Source: an uncultured Lachnospiraceae bacterium
GTDB lineage: Bacteria; Bacillota_A; Clostridia; Lachnospirales; Lachnospiraceae
Length of the DNA: 7,814 nucleotides
Assembly: GCA_902795715.1 (NCBI GenBank)
Contig: CADBME010000356.1
Location: 1-7,814 of the forward strand
Direction: 5' to 3'
In this document: positions 1 through 6,500 of the stretch, piece by piece
Numbering within the stretch: the stretch's first letter is position 1
How the letters are laid out: each line of letters opens with the position of its first letter
The notes under the pieces: model-generated
What the model saw: only the letters and a program-made list of their open reading frames with translations
Database searches by the model: none
Told to the model about the DNA's origin: nothing
Made by a program: the position numbers and the translations under genes

Positions 1-986
1 AACTCAAGCATGGCATAATCAACAGAACTCTGGGCCTTGGAAACACCGGCCAGGTCTATAAACTGGCGAATGGACTCCGGCGTGAAACCCCGGCGCCTGA
101 GAGCTGCAATAGATACAAGACGGGGATCATCCCATCCATCAACGATTCCGTCTTCCACCAGCTTCTTGATGTAGCGCTTTCCCGTTACGACATTGGTCAG
201 ATACATCTTGGCAAACTCAATCTGCCTGGGCGGCATCTCAAAACCGACCTCCCGGACAACCCAGTCATAAAGAGGACGATGGTCTTCGAACTCCAGGGTA
301 CAGATGGAATGGGTAACCCCTTCAAAAGCATCCTCCAGAGGATGGGCGAAATCGTACATGGGATAAATACACCATTCATCTCCGGTGTTGTGATGGGACA
401 TATGGGCCACCCTGTAGAGAATGGGATCTCTCATGTTCATATTTCCGGAAGCCATGTCGATCTTAGCCCGAAGAACCCTGGAACCATCCGGGAACTCACC
501 ATTCTTCATTCTCTCAAAAAGATCCAGGTTATCTTCCACAGAACGGTTGCGGTAGGGACTCTCCTTGCCCGGCTCGGTAAGAGTTCCCCTGTACTCCCGG
601 ATCTCTTCCGGAGTCAGATCACAGACATAAGCCTTACCTTTTTTAATCAGGGTCACAGCTGCCTCGTACATCTTGCCGAAATAATCCGACGCAAAGAAAA
701 GACGGTCTTCAAAATCAGCACCCAGCCACTCAACATCTTCCTTAATGGCATCGACAAACTCGGTTTTTTCCTTGGTCGGGTTGGTATCATCAAAACGAAG
801 GTTGAACTTGCCGCCATACTCCTGAGCCAGGCCGTAATTCAAAAGGATGGACTTGGCATGCCCGATGTGAAGATAGCCATTTGGTTCCGGAGGAAAACGG
901 GTCATCACATGATCGTAGACACCTTCCTCCAGATCTTTATCGATAAATACTTCTATAAAATTCTTTGAAATTTTTTCTTCAGCCAT
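1..986 (-). CDS. glnS: Glutaminyl-tRNA synthetase, N-terminal 328 codons (partial, runs off the left edge)
   Basis: Class I aminoacyl-tRNA synthetase that charges tRNA-Gln with glutamine in the cytoplasm. The translation begins [14 protein letters not shown]. It has the GlnRS signature [15 protein letters not shown] at residues 32-46, containing the HIGH motif (40-43). The family blocks RFDDTNP (64-70), DWVV (241-244) and GWDDPR (284-289), followed by a LRRRGF block (296-301), are also present. These blocks separate GlnRS from GluRS. The second class I motif, normally MSKRK in GlnRS, reads TGKRY here (268-272) with spacing to GWDDPR unchanged. This may be a lineage form, since the rest of the domain is well preserved. 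Only the catalytic part is in the window; the anticodon-binding barrels lie beyond position 1. The start is supported by a purine-rich site (AGAGGGGA) just upstream. No T-box leader is visible in the short upstream gap. Confidence 0.96.
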   Translation of the reverse strand, partial: MAEEKISKNFIEVFIDKDLEEGVYDHVMTRFPPEPNGYLHIGHAKSILLNYGLAQEYGGKFNLRFDDTNPTKEKTEFVDAIKEDVEWLGADFEDRLFFASDYFGKMYEAAVTLIKKGKAYVCDLTPEEIREYRGTLTEPGKESPYRNRSVEDNLDLFERMKNGEFPDGSRVLRAKIDMASGNMNMRDPILYRVAHMSHHNTGDEWCIYPMYDFAHPLEDAFEGVTHSICTLEFEDHRPLYDWVVREVGFEMPPRQIEFAKMYLTNVVTGKRYIKKLVEDGIVDGWDDPRLVSIAALRRRGFTPESIRQFIDLAGVSKAQSSVDYAMLE

Positions 987-1015
987 TTTTCCCCTCTTTT
1001 TCCTGTCTTTCTCTT

Positions 1016-1054
1016 CTATTCTGTATGCAATAATCTATTCATGTATGCAGTAAT
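1016..1054. repeat. Imperfect tandem repeat, 19 and 20 bp, in the glnS leader/promoter region
   Basis: Plus-strand copy 1 (1016-1034) reads CTATTCTGTATGCAATAAT and copy 2 (1035-1054) reads CTATTCATGTATGCAGTAAT. They are directly adjacent and differ by one inserted A and one A/G change. The pair lies 30-68 bases upstream of the glnS start codon. It could be a paired regulator site or a simple slippage duplication; the sequence alone does not decide. Confidence 0.7.
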
Positions 1055-1086
1055 TTATTTCAAAATAATTCATTTTAAAATATATA

Positions 1087-1112
1087 TCAAAAATATATTT
1101 CAATATGAAATA
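1087..1112 (-). terminator. Weak AT-rich hairpin after the C39-like peptidase gene
   Basis: On the minus strand TATTTCA, loop TAT, TGAAATA forms a 7-bp stem (1106-1112 with 1096-1102), followed by TATTTTTGA. It begins about 27 bases after the peptidase stop codon. The stem has only one G-C pair, so as an intrinsic terminator it would be weak and may not stop read-through into glnS. Confidence 0.3.
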
Positions 1113-1138
1113 ATGACTATTAGTTCACAGCCTGATTC

Positions 1139-1972
1139 TTAATTAACCAGGATGTAACCACCACTGTCCCCTGTCGTATGATAATAATTATATTTGGATG
1201 AACTGGTACAGGGAATCATGTAGCGCACCAGGCGGTCCATGGATGCATATTTGATTCTCTGATTCTTTCCCGCCCAGGTCCGTGTTGCCGAATCGGCAAT
1301 GATCACCTTGCCTGTATCTGTCATACCCAGGAGAACCATAGTGTGCTTAGACTTGGCCCAGCGGTCATTGTAGGAAGAGTGGAAAGAACCATTGTCCTGG
1401 GTGTGATTATTGGCTTCAATAATGACCACATTTCCTTTGCGAAGATGGTTTTCAATCCGTCTTACGGCAGAAGCATTGGAAAAACGTCTGACATAAGTAT
1501 TCTTGACCTTACACTTCCTGAGAATCCTGGATATTCCATACATGGAAACCGGCCTCTGAGCCCCCAGGCTCCTGCTGTAATTACTCTTCCAGGATTGCTT
1601 TCCGAAAATCTTCCTCTCCAGCTTTTTATAGACATCCACCCTGGAATATCCTGCATATTTTTTATTATAGGCGCCAAGCACGGTAGTCAGGGCAGACACA
1701 GCACAGCCATGTTGAGCCAGATAGGATTTCTTCTTAATATCAAAGCCGACCTGAGCCCGAATGGTAAAGGTTAAAGGTCCCCTTCGATTCTTCATGGTAA
1801 GGGTCAGACTCCTGACATCGGTATTATCAGGCATCTGCGCCCTGGTCGTAAGATAGGTCCCGGCCGATACCGGAGCAGTCCGGAGTCCTGATAAAGCCAT
1901 AATCAGTGCCAGCAGCAAAACTGTCCTCTTTACAGGGCCCGGAAAAAAACAAAAAGCTCTTTTTTTCTCCAT
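1139..1972 (-). CDS. Secreted C39-like cysteine peptidase
   Basis: 277-residue protein with a Sec signal peptide: basic start MEKKRAF, hydrophobic core around residues 18-29, and a likely cleavage after V-S-A at 37. The mature part looks like a stand-alone papain-fold C39-like domain (Peptidase_C39_2 type). The nucleophile is probably Cys90 in QHGCAVSALTTVLGAY, with Gln87 close by. His210 in SKHTMVLLGM and Asp227 in IIADSATR complete the expected Cys-His-Asp set. No ABC-transporter part is present, so this is not a bacteriocin exporter. The substrate is unknown. A longer frame begins at 2005 (MFVIIC), but GAAAGGA lies 9 bases before the 1972 ATG, and a TATAAT element at 2013-2008 would put the transcript start at or after the longer start. 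The sequence around the catalytic residues is clear; the family call is by motif only. Confidence 0.82.
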   Translation of the reverse strand: MEKKRAFCFFPGPVKRTVLLLALIMALSGLRTAPVSAGTYLTTRAQMPDNTDVRSLTLTMKNRRGPLTFTIRAQVGFDIKKKSYLAQHGCAVSALTTVLGAYNKKYAGYSRVDVYKKLERKIFGKQSWKSNYSRSLGAQRPVSMYGISRILRKCKVKNTYVRRFSNASAVRRIENHLRKGNVVIIEANNHTQDNGSFHSSYNDRWAKSKHTMVLLGMTDTGKVIIADSATRTWAGKNQRIKYASMDRLVRYMIPCTSSSKYNYYHTTGDSGGYILVN

Positions 1973-2007
1973 ACAATAAATCCTTTCACAAATAATAACA
2001 AACATGA

Positions 2008-2013
2008 ATTATA
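2008..2013 (-). promoter_or_regulatory. Extended -10 element (TGATATAAT) for the C39-like peptidase gene
   Basis: The minus strand reads TATGATATAATTC. This is a perfect TATAAT preceded by TG one base earlier, as in extended -10 promoters, which tolerate a poor -35 (here only a T-run at the right distance). The predicted transcript start is near 2001, giving a leader of about 29 bases to the ATG at 1972 and excluding the in-frame ATG at 2005. Confidence 0.6.
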
Positions 2014-2198
2014 TCATAGATTTATTAAGAAAAAAAGAGAATTTTGAAAGAAATGGGCCTGCAGACTTCAATTTGCCCTGCCTGTAATATATGGATAGCA
2101 CCTCTTTACTCCTGTCTCTATATTAAGTGATAATAATTGAATCATTTAGTATAACCACACGGTATATTTATTAAAAAACCAAATTATAGATATTCCAC
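2014..2198. other. Intergenic region between the tRNA terminator and the peptidase promoter
   Basis: AT-rich spacer with no long reading frame. The one item of note on the minus strand is AGGAG, then 7 bases, then GTG at 2101, opening a 30-codon frame that stops at 2009-2011. It is described under findings and is not called as a gene. No RNA motif or inserted element was recognised. Confidence 0.5.
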
Positions 2199-2243
2199 TA
2201 AAAAGAAATGCCCGGAGAACCACATATAATTTGTTCTCCGGGC
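2199..2243 (-). terminator. Rho-independent terminator of the tRNA-Thr gene
   Basis: Perfect 11-bp inverted repeat GCCCGGAGAAC / GTTCTCCGGGC (2243-2233 with 2220-2210) around a 12-base loop, followed on the minus strand by ATTTCTTTTTAG. It starts 9 bases after the tRNA end. The GC-rich stem and T-rich tail fit an intrinsic terminator for the tRNA transcript. Confidence 0.85.
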
Positions 2244-2252
2244 AATGAAAAA

Positions 2253-2325
2253 AGCTGCTGACGAGACTTGAACTCGAGACCTCCGCCTTACCAAGGCGAC
2301 GCTCTACCGACTGAGCTACAGCAGC
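2253..2325 (-). tRNA. tRNA-Thr(GGU)
   Basis: Full cloverleaf read on the minus strand. The acceptor stem GCTGCTG/CAGCAGC has all 7 pairs. The D arm is GCTC-AGTCGGTA-GAGC. The anticodon arm TCGCC-TTGGTAA-GGCGG places anticodon GGT (plus strand 2290-2292), which decodes ACC and ACU. The variable loop is AGGTC and the T loop is TTCAAGT. The T stem TCGAG/CTCGT has four pairs and a T-T mismatch at 49-65. The discriminator is T and the 3' CCA is not encoded, so the CCA-adding enzyme would be needed. It has its own promoter and terminator, so it is a single-gene tRNA unit. Confidence 0.96.
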
Positions 2326-2350
2326 TTGTGGATTGAATCCAACGAAAAAG

Positions 2351-2379
2351 ATAATAGCACGGGGGATATTCTTTGTCAA
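2351..2379 (-). promoter_or_regulatory. Near-consensus sigma-A promoter of tRNA-Thr
   Basis: On the minus strand the -35 TTGACA (2379-2374) is a perfect match. The spacer is 17 bases and the -10 is TATTAT (2356-2351, five of six), preceded by TG as an extended -10. The start of transcription would fall near 2344, about 19 bases before the tRNA. This is the strongest promoter in the window, as expected for a stable RNA. Confidence 0.9.
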
Positions 2380-2448
2380 CCATATTTTTCCCACAGGCTG
2401 ATTTTCTTGCTTTCCCATAGGACCGCTTACTTTTCTTTTCCGCAAAAC

Positions 2449-3288
2449 TCATTTCTCATGGCCTTCATCATTGTTTTTGTCATCTTTAGAATTCTTCTTA
2501 AGCTTTCTGCTGTGATTTTTCACTCCTGTGATTCTTCTAACAACGGTTCCGTTTTCTTCTTTTTTCTTTTCTTCCTTTTTGTACTCTTTTTCCATCTCCT
2601 GGATGATACCTGCGGTGATCAGACCGGCTGGCATGGCGATGACGGCTATTCCGAAGAAGGAGGAGATCATGGCCATTATCTGGCCGGCCGTACTTACCGG
2701 GTAGATATCACCATATCCAACAGTGGTGAGAGACACGGTGGACCAGTAGATGGCATCAAAGAAGGTATCAAATGTCTGAGGTTCAACATTGAAAATAACC
2801 AGGGCACAGACCAGGATGTATTCTAATGCCATCATGACTACGGCATAGAGAGAGTTTCTCTGATTGTTAAGGGCCTTGATAATCAGATTGGTGCTTTTGG
2901 AGTAACGTATAATCCTCAGGAACCGGAAAGTGCGAAGGACGCGGAAGATTCTGTGGAGATGAAATCCGTTTATATAGAAGAATCCGGGAAGGATGGAAAT
3001 CAGATCGATGACAGCCATCCTTTGAAATGGATACCTCAGAAAAGATTTGGCGCCGGGTTCATTGAACTTGATATCGGCTGTAATCCATCTCAGAAGGTAG
3101 TCAATGACGAAGATAACAGTGGAAATAAAGTCGATTTGGGCCATATAGCGATTGTCATATTTGACCATGATGGGAAGGACACTGACAAAGATAATAATCG
3201 TCATGAAGAGGTTGTAGGGGGTTACATAGCCTGTATATTTACTAGGTTCTATAAATAAAAAGACTTTCTTACGAAAATTCTCAAACAT
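2449..3288 (-). CDS. Voltage-gated potassium channel, six transmembrane segments
   Basis: 279-residue integral membrane protein of the bacterial Kv / ion-transport family, expected to form a tetrameric K+ pore. S1 lies about residues 25-42, S2 53-69 and S3 91-108 (with Asp95). The S4 voltage sensor, 111-131, has six arginines at every third position (113, 116, 119, 122, 125, 128). S5 is about 148-167, then the pore helix and filter TTVGYGD (188-194), and S6 about 203-228 with an MPAGL hinge. The cytosolic tail (229-279) is short, highly charged and lysine-rich, may start as a helix, and has no TrkA/RCK domain. A longer frame begins at 3339, but AGGAG with a 7-base gap precedes the ATG at 3288 (MFENFRKK), which suits the family's short N terminus. 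The ion specificity is read from the filter; the physiological role is unknown. Confidence 0.93.
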   Translation of the reverse strand: MFENFRKKVFLFIEPSKYTGYVTPYNLFMTIIIFVSVLPIMVKYDNRYMAQIDFISTVIFVIDYLLRWITADIKFNEPGAKSFLRYPFQRMAVIDLISILPGFFYINGFHLHRIFRVLRTFRFLRIIRYSKSTNLIIKALNNQRNSLYAVVMMALEYILVCALVIFNVEPQTFDTFFDAIYWSTVSLTTVGYGDIYPVSTAGQIMAMISSFFGIAVIAMPAGLITAGIIQEMEKEYKKEEKKKEENGTVVRRITGVKNHSRKLKKNSKDDKNNDEGHEK

Positions 3289-3302
3289 ATGGTTTCTCCT
3301 GA

Positions 3303-3324
3303 TCGGGACCATCAATAGTCCCGA
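3303..3324 (-). promoter_or_regulatory. Hairpin in the channel mRNA leader, just before the ribosome binding site
   Basis: TCGGGAC / GTCCCGA forms a perfect 7-bp stem with an 8-base loop. Its base ends only 3 bases before the AGGAG that serves the 3288 start. It may protect the mRNA 5' region or affect ribosome access. No known riboswitch class was recognised, and no c-di-AMP (ydaO-type) consensus was seen. Confidence 0.45.
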
Positions 3325-3358
3325 AGTGCGGGAGCACAAAGGCTCTCTTTTAAGGCAT

Positions 3359-3377
3359 AAAAAAAGCTTCTGAGCTT
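3359..3377 (-). terminator. Possible small hairpin plus T-tract in the channel leader
   Basis: The minus strand reads AAGCT-CAGA-AGCTT followed directly by five more T residues. The stem is only 5 bp, so this would be at most a weak attenuator between the predicted channel promoter and the gene. Chance occurrence in AT-rich DNA is quite possible. Confidence 0.25.
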
Positions 3378-3438
3378 AATATACCACTTCTTCTTGCAAA
3401 TGATACTGTACATTATACAACATTTTCCTCATGATTGA

Positions 3439-3466
3439 AATATAAATATAGTATAGTTTGTGTCAA
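3439..3466 (-). promoter_or_regulatory. Predicted promoter of the potassium channel gene
   Basis: Minus-strand TTGACA (3466-3461), 16-base spacer and TATATT (3444-3439) make a good sigma-A promoter, giving a leader of about 145 bases. A second candidate -10, TATAAT at 3417-3412, has only a poor -35 (TTTCAA) 17 bases upstream; either or both could be used. Confidence 0.6.
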
Positions 3467-3482
3467 TCAAATGTGATTTGAC
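3462..3482. promoter_or_regulatory. Dyad-symmetric operator candidate overlapping the channel -35
   Basis: The core TCAAATGTGATTTGA (3467-3481) is a perfect 6-bp inverted repeat around GTG. The wider span also starts GTCAA and ends TTGAC, giving a second, outer dyad. It overlaps the -35 hexamer, the place expected for a repressor. The binding protein is not identifiable from the sequence. Confidence 0.45.
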
Positions 3483-3523
3483 TTTCATCGAAACCAAAGT
3501 ATCGAAGTCTTATTGCACAGCAG

Positions 3524-3553
3524 AAGCCGCCGCAATTTTAAATGCGGCGGCCT
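3524..3553 (-). terminator. GC-rich hairpin after the large surface-protein gene
   Basis: GCCGCCGCA / TGCGGCGGC forms a perfect 9-bp stem (3551-3543 with 3534-3526) with an 8-base loop, 10 bases after the stop codon. It can be extended by a G-T and an A-T pair. The following sequence (TTCTGCTGTG) lacks a proper T-run, so it may be a leaky terminator or an mRNA 3'-end stabiliser. Confidence 0.65.
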
Positions 3554-3561
3554 CCCTTCAA

Positions 3562-6500
3562 TCATTTAATCTTGATAATTATTGATTTCTTCTTGCCGCT
3601 GCCGTCAGTAGCCATAGCTGTAATCTTCACTTTCTTGCCCTTACCGGCAGGCTTAGTAAAGACTTTACCGGAACCATTGACAGTGGCGTAACGGGTGTTA
3701 GAGGAAATCCAAATTAGTTTCTTATTGGCTCCCTTGCTGGCTTTTGCCTTAGCTTTTAATTTCAAAGCCTTTCCGGCTTTAACTTTCTTTTTGCCGGAAA
3801 TCTTGACAGCTTTCACTGCCCCTTTCATGACTTTGATCTTCCAGGTAGCGCTCACGCCGCTTCCATCAGTTGCTGTGGCTTTGATCGCAACGGTTTTGCC
3901 ACCGGTTTTTTTCATAATAGTCACAAGTCCATCCTGATTTACCTTGGCAATCCTGGTGTTGGAAGAGGTCCATTTCAGTTTTTTATTGCTTGTACTTTCA
4001 GGATTAAAGAATGCCTTTAAGCGAATCCTCTTTCCCTGGGCAATCTTATGGGATATACCCTTGATGGTAATTCCTTTTGCCTTAACGCCATTGCTGACCT
4101 GAATGTTGCAGGAGGCAACATAACCTCCATCTCCGCTTACAGCTCTCAGCACAGTATTGCCCGCTTCAAGTCCGGAAATTGTGCAGGACATTCCCCCTGT
4201 TTTTGTGACTTCTGCAACAGATTCGTTGTCAATTGACCAGGTAACCTCTTTGTTGCTGGCATTTACAGGACTGATCGTGGCTTTAATAGTTGCTGTACTT
4301 CCGATAGGAATTGTAACATTCTTTGTGTTAAGTGATATAGTCTGAACTGGGACAGCTGTTGTATGGACGGGGTCATTAGGATTAGTCGGATCACTTCCGC
4401 CTTCATACTCCTGGTAGTTGGTAAGTCTGTCGCCATCGTCATCACTTTCAGCGATATCTTTATCTTCTCCGTCCTCCGGCCATAGTTCATACTTATCACA
4501 ATACCAGTCAGGAAGTCCATCACCATCACTATCACTGGCTTCTGTCAGGATCGTAATCATGCTGAGCGGAGATCTTCTGCCATCCTCAAGCACAGCTTCT
4601 ACCCCAAGGTAAACAGTACGGTCCCTGTCATAAAAATCCACAAGAATCTCATCGCTATCTGCAGGGTAAACTTTTTTTACCAGATTGTCGGCAGATGTAT
4701 CAAAGAAGTCATTTTCACTATAATAAATATTGTAATACTTAGTATCGCCATTGGGATCGCCAAAATACAGATAAACCTGAGAATCGGAATCATATTTCTG
4801 GTAATATTCAAGGTCCTCTACAGGCAATGCTTCTTCATCGGCAGGTTTTTTTGCCATGAGAACGTAGAGACCGCTTTGACGGATGTCTGTACGGACCCCA
4901 ATGTTGTTGTTTTCTTCTTCAAAAGTTTCAGAAGGAAGAATCCGCCATACCCCGTTCTTATAGAAAAACCAGGAAACCGAGGAATAATCAATCAGAGCGT
5001 TTTTTGAAGCAACTGAATAGAGTTCCCCTCCGGTCATTTTTCCGGCATTCTCTTCGCTGATGATGACAGCGTCGTTTACAGAAGAGTAATCACCATTCGT
5101 ATAAGTCGATCCATTGCCAAGAATAGTATAAGAGTTTTCTGCATTGTTAGCAGCATAGCCAATCACACTTTTGTTAAAGGTAGTAAAAATGAAGCCTGTG
5201 TCTGTCGGATCTGATCGATCAACAGTGTAATGGGTACAGGTTTTTTTGCCCAACCGGCTATTTACAATATAGAGTTCACCCATCTCCCCGTACTCTATGG
5301 GAAGATTGGCTACATATTCGTTAGCGGATCTGGCAAATGGCACCTTCATATAAGAAGTGCTTCCCTGATTCAATACATAAAGAGAATAGGTTCCGGTCCG
5401 GTCCGGCTTAAGAGTAAAAGTTAAACCATCTTGTCCCTGGCTGATAGAGACTTCACCAAATGGTGCTTTGCTGAGGTCCATATCTTCAAAATATGACCCT
5501 GCATAGGAACTGCTTTCCGCTGAAGCAGAAACAGTGCCCGCCGTCCCTGAAGATGAAGACGAGGTAAGCGAAAGGAAATCACCGTCATTAAGTTTCGCAT
5601 AGGAATAATCTGCGGTCCGATCAGAGGAGCCTGAAACATAAGTGTACTGAGATTGATAATTACCTATGTCCAGATCAGCGGTCCCGGAAATCTCTGTAGT
5701 TCCTGAAGTCAGCAATGAAGCAAGCTTCTCCTCACAGGACATACCATAGGTGGCTGAATGATATGTATGTCTGCTGTCACTGCCGGAAGGAATAGTTCCG
5801 TCAAAATACCAGTAATCAATGTCTTTTTTAGACATCTCAATGTCATCATGCTGGTTATCCATAAGCCCATACCTTCCCCCGGGTCTGTTTGTCTCTGACC
5901 AGTTGTTTTTATTCTGGTCCATGTACTCATCATAGAACTCAAACAGATAGTGTCCGGATTCATGAGTTACTGTAGTTGCATACTGGGCTGCATCGTCTTT
6001 GAAGGAATTATTCCAGCCGGCTCCCTCAATCGCACTCATCTGAATACGTAAAAATGTATTTCTGCTTAAAAAGGAATCCGAATCTTTCAGATGTGTAAAC
6101 ATATCAATGCTTTCGTTGCTGCTCACTTCAGTATCTGAATAAAAACCGCCAGCATAGGCATTGGAATGAATCTGGACATTGTTAAGCCATGTGCCATCAT
6201 CTTTTTCACGTGTTTCGATATGGATATCTGCCATGGAGGCTGTATTGCCGGTATCATAGAAATTCATTCTGTTATCTGTAGAATACAGAAGGACTTTGTT
6301 AATAAGAACATGGCCGTCTGATGTCTGGGCTACATCTTTGGCATATTCATTTAACATGTTTTTCATGGAATTATAGTAATCTGTAGATTGGGATTTTTTA
6401 TCATTTGCCAGGTAGCAGACAGACATATTATAGAGTAGTCTGGGCTCAGATAAGTTCAAAGTCAGATCTCCAAGTGCATTCTTGGCAACACTCTCCGCCA

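Larger units (their letters stand above)
987..1138. other. AT-rich intergenic region upstream of glnS
   Basis: Very AT-rich spacer of 152 bases between the peptidase stop codon and the glnS start. It must hold the glnS promoter unless glnS is read through from the peptidase gene. On the minus strand TTGATA followed 17 bases later by TATTTT is one weak sigma-A candidate, and TTGAAA boxes are also present, but none is convincing enough to call. It contains a small AT hairpin and a tandem duplication, listed separately. There is no T-box consensus (AGGGTGG-type) and no room for a full T-box. Confidence 0.5.

Noticed and set aside
279..968. 229-codon plus-strand open frame
   Set aside because: It lies entirely opposite glnS, whose minus-strand translation matches a known enzyme block for block; no ribosome binding site and no family resemblance.
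987..1138. T-box riboswitch upstream of the aminoacyl-tRNA synthetase
   Set aside because: The gap is only 152 bases, extremely AT-rich, and lacks the conserved T-box sequence and a specifier stem.
1343..1774. 143-codon plus-strand frame opposite the C39-like peptidase
   Set aside because: Antisense shadow of a gene with clear catalytic motifs and a signal peptide.
2146..2445. 99-codon minus-strand frame
   Set aside because: It runs straight through the tRNA-Thr gene, its promoter and its terminator.
2326..2826. 166-codon plus-strand frame opposite the channel tail
   Set aside because: Its phenylalanine-rich part is the complement of the channel's lysine-rich tail; shadow frame.
3289..3561. 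c-di-AMP (ydaO-type) riboswitch before the potassium channel
   Set aside because: Such elements often control potassium transport genes, but the hairpins here are simple and none of the conserved riboswitch core was recognised.
4263..4535. 90-codon minus-strand frame inside the large gene
   Set aside because: Alternate-frame shadow of the calcium-binding and BIG2-coding region, which is clearly coding in the main frame.
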